A stretch of DNA of 45,381 bases from Oscillospiraceae bacterium (GTDB lineage: Bacteria; Bacillota; Clostridia; Oscillospirales; Oscillospiraceae): NCBI GenBank assembly GCA_017415775.1, contig JAFQFC010000024.1:1-45381 (forward strand), in the 5' to 3' direction. Each line of letters begins with the position of its first letter. Positions within the stretch are counted from its first letter, which is position 1. The translations under genes were made by a program, and so were the position numbers. This document shows, one piece after another, positions 23,065-31,694 of the stretch. The notes beneath the pieces are model-generated. The model worked only from the letters and a program-made list of their open reading frames with translations. It made no database searches and was not told the origin of the DNA.

Positions 23065-24594
23065 ATGAAGATCAACCAGATCAAGGCGGGCGCCATCATG
23101 TCCTATCTTTCCATGGGTCTGAGCACCGTCATCTCTCTGGTATACACCCCCATTATGATCTCCCGGTTGGGTGAGAGCGAGTACGGCGTGTACAATCTGG
23201 TGCTGCCCATCATCTCTTACCTGAATCTTCTGAGTTTGGGTCTGGGCAGCGCCTATGTGCGCTATTTCTCCCGGGCCAAGGTGGAGGACGACAAGCCGGC
23301 CATGGCCAGGATCAACGGCATGTTCCTGACCACCTATACGCTGCTGGGTCTGCTGGTGCTGGCCATCGGCTTCTACCTCTCCTTCCACGGTGAGGTGATC
23401 TTTGGCAAGAAGCTGACCGCCGACGAGATTGCCCTGGGCGAGCGGCTGCTGCGGATCCTGACCGTCAACGCCGCCATCCACTTCCCTGTCAACGTATTCG
23501 AGTCCCACGTCACCGTCAACGAGCGGTACTTCTTCCAGAAGCTGGTGTACATGGGCAAGCAGGTGCTCAACCCCCTCATCATGATCCCCCTGCTGCTACT
23601 GGGCTTCCGGTCTGTGACGCTGACCATCACGTCCCTGATCTTCACCATTCTCAGCGCCGTGCTGAACGTCGGCTACTGTCTGGGCAAGCTGCGCATGACC
23701 TTCGACTTCCGCCACTATGACTTCGGTCTGCTGCGGGAGATGATGGGCTACACCTTCTATGTCTTTATCGGCATCGTGGTGGAAAACATCAACTGGAGCA
23801 TCGACCGTCTGGTGATGGGCTGGGTCCACGGCACCACCGCCGTGACCATCTACACCGTGGCCAGCCAGCTGAACGTGTACTATCTGTCCTTCTCCAACGC
23901 CGTGAGCAACGTGCTGACGCCCCGGGTCCACCGCATGGTGGCCGAAAAGCAGTCCAACAAAGCCCTGACCAAGCTGATGACCAAGGCGGCCCGACTGCAG
24001 TTCATTCTGCTTGCCTGCATCTTCTTCGGCTTCGTGGCCGTGGGCCGCACCTTCGTGGTGCTGTGGGGCGGCGGCGAGCAGTTCGCCGTGGACTATGTCA
24101 CCACCCTGCTGCTCTTTGCCAGCACCATCATTCCCGCCATGCAGGTGGTGGGCATTGAGATCCAGCGGGCCAAGAATATGCACAAGTTCCGCTCCATCAC
24201 CTATCTGATCGTGGCCATGATCAATGCGCTGCTGCTGATCCCCGCCTGCCACTACGGCGGCTGCATCGGCGCTGCCGCCTGCGTGCTGTGCACCACCGTG
24301 TTCGGCCAGATCATCCCTATGAACTGGTACTACTACAAGCGCATCGGCCTGAACATCCCCTGGTTCTGGAAGAAGATCTGCCAGCTGCTGCCCAGCATGG
24401 TGATCCCCGCCGCTGTGGCGGTGTGCATCTGCCTCTTCGCCCACGTGAGCAGCTATTTCCACATTCTGCTGTGGGGCTGCGTGTTCGTGGCGGTGTACGC
24501 CTTCTTCCTGTGGTTCTTCGGTCTGAACAAGTTTGAGCGGGATCTGGTCGCCGTTCCGGCAGCCAAGATCTGGCGCCGCATCCGCCGGAGGTAA
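23065..24594 (+). CDS. Oligosaccharide flippase-family membrane protein (MOP/Wzx-like)
   Basis: A 509-residue polytopic protein with about 12-14 membrane segments, of the MurJ/Wzx/polysaccharide-transporter superfamily. The N-terminus INQIKAGAIMSYLSMGLSTV followed by VYTPIMISRLGESEYGVY is typical of exopolysaccharide flippases. The start at 23065 follows AAGGAGGG. No glycosyltransferases are nearby, so it is an orphan whose lipid-linked substrate is unknown. The TetR gene starts 5 bases after its stop, so the two are cotranscribed. Confidence 0.9.
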   Translation: MKINQIKAGAIMSYLSMGLSTVISLVYTPIMISRLGESEYGVYNLVLPIISYLNLLSLGLGSAYVRYFSRAKVEDDKPAMARINGMFLTTYTLLGLLVLAIGFYLSFHGEVIFGKKLTADEIALGERLLRILTVNAAIHFPVNVFESHVTVNERYFFQKLVYMGKQVLNPLIMIPLLLLGFRSVTLTITSLIFTILSAVLNVGYCLGKLRMTFDFRHYDFGLLREMMGYTFYVFIGIVVENINWSIDRLVMGWVHGTTAVTIYTVASQLNVYYLSFSNAVSNVLTPRVHRMVAEKQSNKALTKLMTKAARLQFILLACIFFGFVAVGRTFVVLWGGGEQFAVDYVTTLLLFASTIIPAMQVVGIEIQRAKNMHKFRSITYLIVAMINALLLIPACHYGGCIGAAACVLCTTVFGQIIPMNWYYYKRIGLNIPWFWKKICQLLPSMVIPAAVAVCICLFAHVSSYFHILLWGCVFVAVYAFFLWFFGLNKFERDLVAVPAAKIWRRIRRR

Positions 24595-24598
24595 CGCC

Positions 24599-25186
24599 AT
24601 GGCACGAAAAAACAGCCGCAACACCAAGGGCCGCATCGTTTCGGCCGCCTGGAAGCTCTTCTACGATCAGGGCTACGACAACACCACCGTGGAGGAGATC
24701 ATCGCCGAGTCCGGTACCTCCAAGGGCTCGTTCTACCACTATTTTGAGGGCAAGGACGCATTGCTGGAAACGCTGAGCCTGCTCTTCGACGAAAAGTACG
24801 AGGAGCTGCAGGGCGTGGCCGAGGCCATGGACGCCGTGGCGGCCCTCACCTTCCTGAACCGGGAACTCTTCACCATGATCGACAACCGCATCCCGCTGGA
24901 GCTGCTGGCCCGGCTGCTCTCAAGCCAGCTGGTGACCCGGGGCGAGAAGCACCTCCTCGACCGTGACCGCACCTATTTCCGGCTGCTGCACCGTATCGTC
25001 CGCCGGGGACAGGAGCGGGGCGAGCTGCGCAGCGACATCACCGCCAACGAGATCGTCAAGGGCTACGCCATGTTCGAGCGGGCGCTGATGTACGACTGGT
25101 GTCTGGTGGGCGGCGAATATGCGCTGGGCCGCTATGCCGCCGACATGATGCCCACCTTTCTGGAAGGGTATCGCACACGGCGATAA
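24599..25186 (+). CDS. TetR/AcrR-family regulator
   Basis: A 195-residue regulator. The N-terminal helix-turn-helix (RIVSAAWKLFYDQGYDNTTV, then IIAESGTSKGSFYHYFEGKD, about 12-55) is a clear TetR domain; the C-terminal helical ligand domain is not specific. The start at 24599 follows CGGAGG. Coupling to the flippase suggests it controls that unit, but no operator palindrome was found at the flippase promoter. Confidence 0.92.
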   Translation: MARKNSRNTKGRIVSAAWKLFYDQGYDNTTVEEIIAESGTSKGSFYHYFEGKDALLETLSLLFDEKYEELQGVAEAMDAVAALTFLNRELFTMIDNRIPLELLARLLSSQLVTRGEKHLLDRDRTYFRLLHRIVRRGQERGELRSDITANEIVKGYAMFERALMYDWCLVGGEYALGRYAADMMPTFLEGYRTRR

Positions 25187-25270
25187 AAATTTTTCAGGCA
25201 TATTTTTATTTCCAAAATTCGTCTTGTTAAAAATCCAGTATTTGCAAGAAAAATTTAACTTTTATCTTTT

Positions 25271-25298
25271 CGCCGTACAGAATTCGTTCTGTACGGCG
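25271..25298. terminator. Hairpin with TTCG loop between tetR and putP
   Basis: CGCCGTACAGAA-TTCG-TTCTGTACGGCG, a perfect 12-bp stem. It is preceded by T-rich sequence and followed only by TTCTCTATTT, so it suits the minus direction better or acts as an RNA 3' end for tetR. Confidence 0.6.
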
Positions 25299-25305
25299 TT
25301 CTCTA

Positions 25306-25334
25306 TTTACGTCTACAAAAAAATGTGGTATACT
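25306..25334 (+). promoter_or_regulatory. Promoter of putP
   Basis: TTTACG (25306-25311), 17 bases, TATACT (25329-25334). Confidence 0.65.
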
Positions 25335-25383
25335 GTCACACGTTAAAACGGTACAGCGATACCGAAAGTTAGGAGAGAGTATC

Positions 25384-26838
25384 ATGTTTAATGTTGAGAC
25401 GATCGTCTTTGTTGTCTACCTGGTGTTTATGCTGGGTATCGGCGTCTTTTTCTTCTTCCGCTCCAAGGACGGCGGCGACAAGACCTACTTCCTGGGCGGC
25501 CGCCAGATGGGCCCCTGGGTATCTGCCCTGTCTGCCGGTGCTTCCGACATGAGCGCCTGGGTGCTGATGGGTCTGCCCGCCTCCATCTACGCCGCCGGCA
25601 TCGGCCAGGCGTGGATCGCCATCGGTCTGGGCATCGGCTACACCATCAGCTGGCTGGTGGAAGCACCCCGTCTGCGCAGCTTCTCCTTGGTGGCCAATGA
25701 CTCCATCACCATCCCCCAGTATCTGACCAACCGCTTCCTGAGCAAGAGCAAGCTGCTGCAGATCATCTGCGCCGTCATCTTCCTGGTGGCCTACACGGTC
25801 TACGCCGCCTCCTCCATCAAGGCCTGCGGCACCCTGTTCAACACCGTGATGGGGCTGGACGCCACCGTGGCTATGTACATCGCCGCCATCATCATCATCG
25901 GCTACACCTTCCTGGGCGGCTTCAGCGCCGTGTGCTGGACCGACTTCTTCCAGGGTCTGCTGATGCTGGGCGCTCTGCTGATCGCCCCCATCTTTGCCCT
26001 GGCTCTGATCAACGGCGGCCAGGCTGCCGCTACCATGACCGAGCTGCCCGAGGGCTACTGGAACCTGTTCACCAACTGGAAGGATGTTGTTTCCGGCCTG
26101 GGCTGGGGTCTGGGTTACTTCGGTATGCCCCATATCATCGTGCGCTTCATGTCTCTGGAGAGCCAGGCTTCTTTGAAGAAGTCCGCCAAGATCGGTATCT
26201 CCTGGACGGTGCTGATCCTCATCTTCTCCGTGGCCTCCGGCTGCGTGGGCCATCTGCTGATGGGCGAGCTGGCTGACAGCTCCACCGTGTTCATCCAGAT
26301 GGTGCGTTTCATGTTCCCCGCCCTCATCAGCGGCATCCTGCTGTCCGCCATCCTGGCTGCCGCCATGTCCACCGCCGACTCTCAGCTGCTGGCTTCCGCC
26401 TCCGCCTTTGCCAGCGATGTGTATAAGCCCGTCATCCGCAAGGGTAAGGCCAGCGAGAAGGAAATGCTGTGGGCCGGCCGCTTCGTGGTGCTGGTCATCG
26501 CCGTCATCGCCGTGCTGATCGCCTCCAACCCCAACAGCGGCACCATCATGGGTCTGGTGGAGAACGCCTGGGGCGTGTTCGGCGCCGCCTTCGGTCCCGC
26601 CATTCTGCTGAGCCTGTTCTGGAAGCGCTTCACCTTCTCCGGCGCCGTGGCCGGTATTCTGGCCGGTTCCATCGTGGACATCTGCTGGCTGGCCTTCCTC
26701 AGCTCCACCGGCATTTACGAGATCATCCCCGGCTTCCTCGCCGGCCTGATCGCCGCCGTGGTGGTGTCTCTGGCAAGCCCCAAGCCCTCTGCCGAGGTGG
26801 AGGCCCTGTACGACAAGGCCGTGGCCTACGAGGACTGA
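25384..26838 (+). CDS. putP: Sodium/proline symporter (PutP)
   Basis: A 484-residue sodium:solute symporter with 13 predicted membrane helices, the PutP topology. FLGGRQMGPWVSALSAGASD followed by MSAWVLMGLPAS (helix 2, Na+ and proline site) and STADSQLLASASAFASDVYK (helix 9) match the proline-transporter subgroup. It imports proline with Na+. The start at 25384 follows AGGAGAG. Monocistronic. Pantothenate or other SSS substrates are less likely given the motif match. Confidence 0.93.
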   Translation: MFNVETIVFVVYLVFMLGIGVFFFFRSKDGGDKTYFLGGRQMGPWVSALSAGASDMSAWVLMGLPASIYAAGIGQAWIAIGLGIGYTISWLVEAPRLRSFSLVANDSITIPQYLTNRFLSKSKLLQIICAVIFLVAYTVYAASSIKACGTLFNTVMGLDATVAMYIAAIIIIGYTFLGGFSAVCWTDFFQGLLMLGALLIAPIFALALINGGQAAATMTELPEGYWNLFTNWKDVVSGLGWGLGYFGMPHIIVRFMSLESQASLKKSAKIGISWTVLILIFSVASGCVGHLLMGELADSSTVFIQMVRFMFPALISGILLSAILAAAMSTADSQLLASASAFASDVYKPVIRKGKASEKEMLWAGRFVVLVIAVIAVLIASNPNSGTIMGLVENAWGVFGAAFGPAILLSLFWKRFTFSGAVAGILAGSIVDICWLAFLSSTGIYEIIPGFLAGLIAAVVVSLASPKPSAEVEALYDKAVAYED

Positions 26839-26856
26839 GTCCCAACCATACAACGC

Positions 26857-26889
26857 AAAAGAGAAGCCCTGCCGGGCTTCTCTTTTTTC
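26857..26889. terminator. Bidirectional terminator between putP and lysR
   Basis: AAAAGAGAAGCCC-TGCC-GGGCTTCTCTTTTTT. It serves convergent genes, with lysR stopping at 26890. Confidence 0.92.
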
Positions 26890-27738
26890 TTATTCTCCGG
26901 TCCGGCACACTTCCGTCAGCAGGTCGCAGAAGCGGCGGGCGCACAGGGGCAGGTAGCGGTCCGGTGCGGTGTAGAGCCAGGTATCCCGCTGCTGGGGCAG
27001 CGGATGGAGGGCTACGCCGTCACCGAACTGGCCCTGCCACGAAAAGAGGGGCACCACTGCCGCGCCCAGTCCCAGTTCCACACATTTGCGCACGTAGTAA
27101 GGGTCGTCGCTCTGCACGGCGATGCGGGGCGTGAAGCCCGCCTCCCGGCACAGATCACGGGTCAGGCGGCACAGGCTGGTGCCCTCCCCCATGGTGATGA
27201 AGGGAACGTCGGCCAGCGAGGACAGTTCGCCGTCCCAGCGGTCGTAGGGACTGCTGCGGCTGACGGCGATGGCCAGCTGCTCCGAGAGCAGCTTCTGCCG
27301 GTGATAGCCGGTCAGGGTATCGTCATCTGCGGAGACGATCAGGTCAAATTGCTCCGCCGTGGGGTCGCAGAAGGTGCGGGTATGGATGCTGACGGCGCTC
27401 CAGCGGCGGCGGAACTGCTCCACGGCGTCCATGACGATGCGGCGGTTGCAGTTGACGCAGATGTGGACCTCGCCCCGCTCTCCGTCGTCCCGGGCGGCGG
27501 ACACGGCGCCGTCCAGCGCCGTCAGGCCCTGCTGCACCTGTCGGGCGAACTCCTCGCCCCGGCGATTCAGCGTCACGGCGTTGGCCCTGCGGTCGAAGAG
27601 CCGGACGCCCAGTTCCTCCTCCAGACGGCGCACCGTCTGGGAAATGTCCGACGGCGGCACGCCGAAATGCTCCGCCGTGCGGGCGAAGCTGCCGCTGCGG
27701 GCGGCGTGGCAGAATTTGCGAAGCTGCAGCAGTTCCAT
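26890..27738 (-). CDS. LysR-family transcriptional regulator
   Basis: A 282-residue LysR regulator. N-terminal winged helix: LQLRKFCHAARSGSFARTAE, then HFGVPPSDISQTVRRLEEEL (about 4-45) and LFDRRANAVTLNRRGEEF. The effector domain spans about 90-282. The start at 27738 follows CGGAGGG. It is divergent from the SemiSWEET/M20 pair, and its promoter overlaps a perfect palindrome, so autorepression and control of the divergent operon are likely. Effector unknown. Confidence 0.92.
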   Translation of the reverse strand: MELLQLRKFCHAARSGSFARTAEHFGVPPSDISQTVRRLEEELGVRLFDRRANAVTLNRRGEEFARQVQQGLTALDGAVSAARDDGERGEVHICVNCNRRIVMDAVEQFRRRWSAVSIHTRTFCDPTAEQFDLIVSADDDTLTGYHRQKLLSEQLAIAVSRSSPYDRWDGELSSLADVPFITMGEGTSLCRLTRDLCREAGFTPRIAVQSDDPYYVRKCVELGLGAAVVPLFSWQGQFGDGVALHPLPQQRDTWLYTAPDRYLPLCARRFCDLLTEVCRTGE

Positions 27739-27769
27739 GGTCGCACCCTCCGAGTGTCAGTTTTTTGTG

Positions 27770-27802
27770 ATTATAACACAGCGCAGCATCACTTGCAAGT
27801 GA
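27770..27802 (-). promoter_or_regulatory. lysR promoter with overlapping LysR box
   Basis: Minus strand TTGCAA (27793-27798), 17 bases, TATAAT (27770-27775). The perfect palindrome TCACTTGCAAGTGA (27789-27802) spans the -35. Confidence 0.78.
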
Positions 27803-27825
27803 CGCTATCTCATGGCGGTTCATGC

Positions 27826-27853
27826 TTTACAGCGGCGAAAAAGGCGATATAAT
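27826..27853 (+). promoter_or_regulatory. Promoter of the SemiSWEET/M20 operon
   Basis: TTTACA (27826-27831), 16 bases, TATAAT (27848-27853), 23 bases downstream of the LysR-box palindrome. Confidence 0.72.
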
Positions 27854-27885
27854 GGAGGGTGAAAATACCGTAGGAGGAAAAAACT

Positions 27886-28182
27886 ATGCCTGAAATTCTG
27901 GAGATCGTCATGCTGCTGTGCTTTGGTGCCTCCTGGCCCATGAACGTGGTCAAATCCTGGAAGGCCCGCACCGCCAAGGGCAAGAGCCTTGGCTTTCTGT
28001 GCATGATCCTGCTGGGCTACGTGGCCGGTATCGCCGCCAAGCTCATCAACCCCGCCTACATGGCCGCTTTCAGCGAGAAGTGGTACGTGCTGTTCTTCTA
28101 CGTCCTCAACTTCGCCATGGTCAGCGTGGACTTCTGCCTGTACTTCCGCAACCGGAAGCTGGATCGGGAGGCCGCCAAATGA
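27886..28182 (+). CDS. SemiSWEET/PQ-loop-like small membrane protein
   Basis: A 98-residue protein with three predicted helices. GASWPMNVVKSWKARTAKGK followed by SLGFLCMILLGYVAGI fits the half-SWEET (MtN3/PQ-loop) layout, in which two subunits dimerise to form a transporter. The start at 27886 follows TAGGAGG. It overlaps the M20 peptidase start by 4 bases, suggesting uptake coupled to hydrolysis, perhaps of a peptide or amino-acid conjugate. The substrate is inferred only from context. Confidence 0.78.
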   Translation: MPEILEIVMLLCFGASWPMNVVKSWKARTAKGKSLGFLCMILLGYVAGIAAKLINPAYMAAFSEKWYVLFFYVLNFAMVSVDFCLYFRNRKLDREAAK

Positions 28183-29576
28183 GAGCGCTGCTGCAGCAGT
28201 GGATCGCCCATCACCGCAGCGAATTGCTGGCGGATCTGGCCACCCTCATCGAAGTGCCCAGCGTGGCACGGCCCGGGGCGGACGGTCTGCCCTACGGCAG
28301 AGAGTGCCGTGAGGCGCTGAGTCGTGCCGAGACCATCGCCCGGAAGCTGGGCTTCGCCACCGACGTGTGGGACGACACGGTGCTGACGGTGGAATGGGGC
28401 GGCAGGGACGTGCCCTTCTGCATGCTGTGCCATCTGGACGTGGTGCCTGCCGGGGACGGCTGGGCCACCGACCCCTTCCGCCTGACGGTGGAGGAGGACT
28501 GCATCCGTGGCCGGGGCGTCACCGACGATAAAGGCCCCGCCGTGGCCGCCCTGTACGCCATGGCGGCGGTGCGGGAGCTGTGGCCGGAGCTGCGGTGCAG
28601 CCCCCGACTGTGGCTGGGGACCGCCGAGGAGATCGGCAGCGGCGACATGAAGCGCTGGCTGCAAAGCCACGCCATGCCCCCCTACGTCATCACCCCCGAC
28701 GCCACCGATCCTCTTGTCATCGGCGAGAGCGCCAAGTACCGCCCCGCCATCTCCGCTGCGTGGGAGCGCTCGCAGGCCCTGCCCCGGGTAACGCACCTGC
28801 AGGGCGGACGGGTCCGCAACGCCATTCCTGCCGCCGCCGAGGCCACCGTGGCCGGACTGACTGCCGCTCAGGTGCAGCCGCTGGCCGATGGTTGGACCGA
28901 GAAAACGGAGGTGGTCTTCACCCTCACCGACACCCCCGACGGTCTGCACATCGCCGCCCATGGCCGGGGCGCACACATCGGTAAGCCGTGGCTGGGCCGC
29001 AACGCCCAGACGGCGCTGACGGGCCTTCTGGCAGACCTGCCTCTGGCGGATGGTGGCTCCACCCGGGCCGTCCGCTCCCTTGCGAAGCTGTTCCCCTACG
29101 ACGATCCCCACGGCGAGGCCCTGGGTCTGACGGTGTCCGACCCCATCATGGGCCGCTGCCGTGTCAACGCCACCACCTGCACCCTCGGCGAGGAGGGGGT
29201 GGTGTGCCAGTTCGACTCCCGTGGCGGCGCCAACACCACGGAGGAGAACTATGCCCGCATCATCGACAAGGCCTTGCGCTCCGAGGGCTTCACGGTGGAG
29301 CAGTCGGAGATGGACGCCGCCCACTACGTGCCGCCCACGGCCAAGATCGTGGAGGACATGGCGGCTCTGTACCGTGAGGTGCGGGGCATGGATCCCGCCA
29401 TCGTGTCCATGGTGGCAGGCAGCTACGCCCACTTTGTAGAAGGCGCCATCGCCGTGGGCCGGGCAGAACCCGGCGTGGACTGCCGCATCCACAAGGCCGA
29501 CGAGTGGCTGCCGCTGGCAGATCTGGACCGTCTGGTGGAACTGCTGGCATTGAGCATCGTGCATTTTTGTGAGTGA
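28179..29576 (+). CDS. M20 family dipeptidase (PepV/Sapep-like)
   Basis: A 465-residue zinc metallopeptidase. CHLDVVPAGDGWATDPF (metal His and catalytic Asp), GRGVTDDKGPAVAALYA (bridging Asp), GTAEEIGSGD (catalytic and metal Glu) and PDATDPLVIGE follow the M20 order. An inserted dimerisation/lid domain spans about 200-350, and a late GSYAHF histidine completes the site. Length and pattern fit PepV/Sapep dipeptidases. ATG 28179 overlaps the stop of the SemiSWEET-like gene, so the two are coupled. Cytoplasmic. Confidence 0.9.
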   Translation: MRALLQQWIAHHRSELLADLATLIEVPSVARPGADGLPYGRECREALSRAETIARKLGFATDVWDDTVLTVEWGGRDVPFCMLCHLDVVPAGDGWATDPFRLTVEEDCIRGRGVTDDKGPAVAALYAMAAVRELWPELRCSPRLWLGTAEEIGSGDMKRWLQSHAMPPYVITPDATDPLVIGESAKYRPAISAAWERSQALPRVTHLQGGRVRNAIPAAAEATVAGLTAAQVQPLADGWTEKTEVVFTLTDTPDGLHIAAHGRGAHIGKPWLGRNAQTALTGLLADLPLADGGSTRAVRSLAKLFPYDDPHGEALGLTVSDPIMGRCRVNATTCTLGEEGVVCQFDSRGGANTTEENYARIIDKALRSEGFTVEQSEMDAAHYVPPTAKIVEDMAALYREVRGMDPAIVSMVAGSYAHFVEGAIAVGRAEPGVDCRIHKADEWLPLADLDRLVELLALSIVHFCE

Positions 29577-29586
29577 ATTGGATAGG

Positions 29587-29892
29587 AAAAGTCCCTGCTT
29601 GTAACAGTATAAGACAAAACTGCCCGAAGAAGAGAAAGTAAAGCTCTTTTTCGGGCGGTTCTTTTTATTTAGTGATATTCTTTGCTTCGCAAAGAGTGAT
29701 ATTTCCCTTTCGGGAAGTGATATTGAAACCTTATGGCTTCAGTGATATTTTATTCGCCTTAAACTGCCGTAGGCAACATCACTTGAACTTTAGTTCAAAT
29801 ATCACTGCTTTAGCAATATCACTCGCCGCAAGGCGAATAAAACTGCCCAAGTGTCCTTACGAACACTTGGGCAATCAATCAGGGACTTTTTT
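29587..29892. repeat. Hairpin array with GTGATATT/AATATCAC borders, enclosed by an outer inverted repeat
   Basis: Outer arms AAAAGTCCCTG (29587-29597) and CAGGGACTTTTTT (29880-29892). GTGATATT is direct at 29672, 29696, 29717 and 29742; the inverted word is at 29775 (AACATCAC), 29798 and 29815. Between the words are unrelated hairpins, e.g. CTTTGC-TTC-GCAAAG, TTGAAC-TTTA-GTTCAA and TCGCC-GCAA-GGCGA. TTATTCGCCTT and AAGGCGAATAA also pair. The flanking hairpins (CTGCCCGAAG…CTTTTTCGGGCGG and TGCCCAAGTGT/ACACTTGGGCA) may terminate the genes on either side. No gene is present. Confidence 0.85.
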
Positions 29893-29896
29893 GCAT

Positions 29897-30523
29897 TTAT
29901 TTGACCTGGCAGCCGCCCCACTCCACCACGGTGAAGCCGGTGCGCTCCGGAGCGGTCAGCTCCTGCGGTGCGATGTCCACCGCCTTGTCCAAGGGCTGCC
30001 ACGCCATGAACACACGCAGCACCGTGTCCGGGGCAGGGGTGACGTGCAGCCGTGCGCTGTCGGTGTAGGCATCGCCTTGGAAGGCGATGCGGTTATAGGC
30101 GTTGCCCTCCATCCGGGGCAGCCAGTAGATGAGGAACTCCTGCGCTTCGGTGTCCGTCAGGCCCAGCTTGGCAAGGGCGTCCTCCAGAAAGGCGGCGGTG
30201 TCACTGCCCGCCACGCAGAAGCCACGGGAGAAATCGTAAGCGGTGTCGCTTGCGCCCTCCCAGAACAGGCAGTAGTATTCCCGACCGGCAGCATCACGCA
30301 GGGTGCCGTCGGGGGCTGCGGTGACGGTCCAGCCGCCGTTGTAGGCGGGATAGGTGTGGGTCAAAACGCCGTCATAGTCCAGCGTCACGGTGACTTCCAT
30401 CTCCTCCTCCGGATAGAGGTAGACCACCGGCTTTTCGACCACCGGCTCGTTGAAAATATCACGGCAGGCGGTGAGAGAACACAGGCACAGCAGCGCCAGA
30501 CACAGGATCAAAACTTTTTTCAT
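29897..30523 (-). CDS. Lipoprotein with PVVYLYP motif
   Basis: A 208-residue predicted lipoprotein. The signal peptide KKVLILCLALLCLCSLTAC has a lipobox LTAC with the modified Cys at about 20. The mature part starts with EPVVEKPVVYLYPEEEMEV, an N-terminal motif recurring in Firmicutes surface proteins of unknown function, and ends FTVVEWGGCQVK. It should be anchored outside the membrane. The start follows AAAGGAGG. It lies 68 bases after the transglutaminase-like gene on the same strand and is probably cotranscribed with it. Confidence 0.82.
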   Translation of the reverse strand: MKKVLILCLALLCLCSLTACRDIFNEPVVEKPVVYLYPEEEMEVTVTLDYDGVLTHTYPAYNGGWTVTAAPDGTLRDAAGREYYCLFWEGASDTAYDFSRGFCVAGSDTAAFLEDALAKLGLTDTEAQEFLIYWLPRMEGNAYNRIAFQGDAYTDSARLHVTPAPDTVLRVFMAWQPLDKAVDIAPQELTAPERTGFTVVEWGGCQVK

Positions 30524-30591
30524 GGGAATGCGCCTCCTTTTGTCGTTGTACTTGATTAGACGGATGCGGCTGGGAAAAAGTTCCCAAGATT

Positions 30592-31620
30592 TCAGTTTTC
30601 TGCCATTTCCGGCACGTCCTCCCGGTTCTCGTCGGGCTGCTGGACCGTCAGCTCCTCGGCTGCCGCCTCGGTGAAGTCCAGCTGGATGACGCCTTGGGTT
30701 GCGTTGACGGCGCAGGCCACCGCCTTGCCCTTGGCTGCCGCCTGTGTCCGGGCGATGTCCAGAATCTCAGCGAGAATGGTGCGGTTCAACCCGCCGCCAC
30801 GCCAATGGAACACCAGATGGCCCTCCTTTTTCCGCAGGGCCTGCTTGATACGGCTGTCCACCTGCTCCATTTTGGTCAGGGAAATGCGGCGGTAGTAGAA
30901 GCCGTCGCCGTCGGTGCAGGGCGGCAGGGGCAGCACCAACCGCTCATGGTCACGGAAGAGGCGCTTGTCGTCCAGGCAGAAGTAGTCGTAACGCTTCACG
31001 CCACGCTGCAGGGAATTGTCGAAGGTGGCGTCCAGATGGTACCACTTGCCCTCCACCTTCACCGTGTTCCACGCATGACGGTACTTCACGCCCCGGTCCG
31101 GGTTGTGGTGGCTCAGGGCCACGATGCACTCCAGCCCCAAAGCGTCACACAGCACCTTCACCGTTTTGGCCATGCCCTCGCACACGCCCACGCCCTGGGT
31201 CAGAGGGCCGATGATCTCATGGGAATAGGATTTTTGCAGCTTGTCATAGCGCACGTTTTCCAGAATGAAGTCGTGGATGGCCACCAGCTTTTCCTGCTGG
31301 CTCTTGCCCTGCAGGGGGCGGACGAGGCGGGCCATGCGGCTGTCGATGGCCTGCCGATGCTCCCGGATCTTCTGCTTGTCGAAGAGGTATTCCGGGATCA
31401 GCTCCACATGGCTGGCCTGGGGGTAAAAGCGGTAGGTGAAGCCCACCACGAACCACAGCAGCGGCTCATCCAGCTTCAGCCGGGTATAGATGTCGGTCAG
31501 AGTCTCGTTTTCCAGCCGCTCGATGCGGATGGCGGGGCTGAGGGCGTCAAAGCCCTGCCGCAGGGTGTCGTACACCGCCTTGTGGGCCTTGGGCAGGCTT
31601 TTGTAGTAGTAGCCAGGCAT
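30592..31620 (-). CDS. Transglutaminase-like superfamily protein
   Basis: A 342-residue protein with a papain-like transglutaminase core. Cys147 in GVGVCEGMAKT, His182 in YRHAWNTVKVEGKWYHLD and Asp197 form the expected catalytic triad. There is no signal peptide or membrane helix, so it appears cytoplasmic. The ending is acidic. Many bacterial members are proteases or amidases rather than crosslinkers. The start at 31620 follows AAGGGGAGAGG; an upstream reading runs into repeat DNA. Confidence 0.85.
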   Translation of the reverse strand: MPGYYYKSLPKAHKAVYDTLRQGFDALSPAIRIERLENETLTDIYTRLKLDEPLLWFVVGFTYRFYPQASHVELIPEYLFDKQKIREHRQAIDSRMARLVRPLQGKSQQEKLVAIHDFILENVRYDKLQKSYSHEIIGPLTQGVGVCEGMAKTVKVLCDALGLECIVALSHHNPDRGVKYRHAWNTVKVEGKWYHLDATFDNSLQRGVKRYDYFCLDDKRLFRDHERLVLPLPPCTDGDGFYYRRISLTKMEQVDSRIKQALRKKEGHLVFHWRGGGLNRTILAEILDIARTQAAAKGKAVACAVNATQGVIQLDFTEAAAEELTVQQPDENREDVPEMAEN

Positions 31621-31694
31621 GGACCTCTCCCCTTTCGTGGTTTTTCCCCTATTATGGGGTCGGGGGAGCAAATTGTCAAGGTGCAGGGATGTGC

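Noticed and set aside
25271-25298. Perfect TTCG-loop hairpin as a riboswitch or regulatory RNA of putP
   Set aside because: It lies upstream of the putP promoter, so it is not in the putP transcript; an RNA 3'-end role for tetR fits better.
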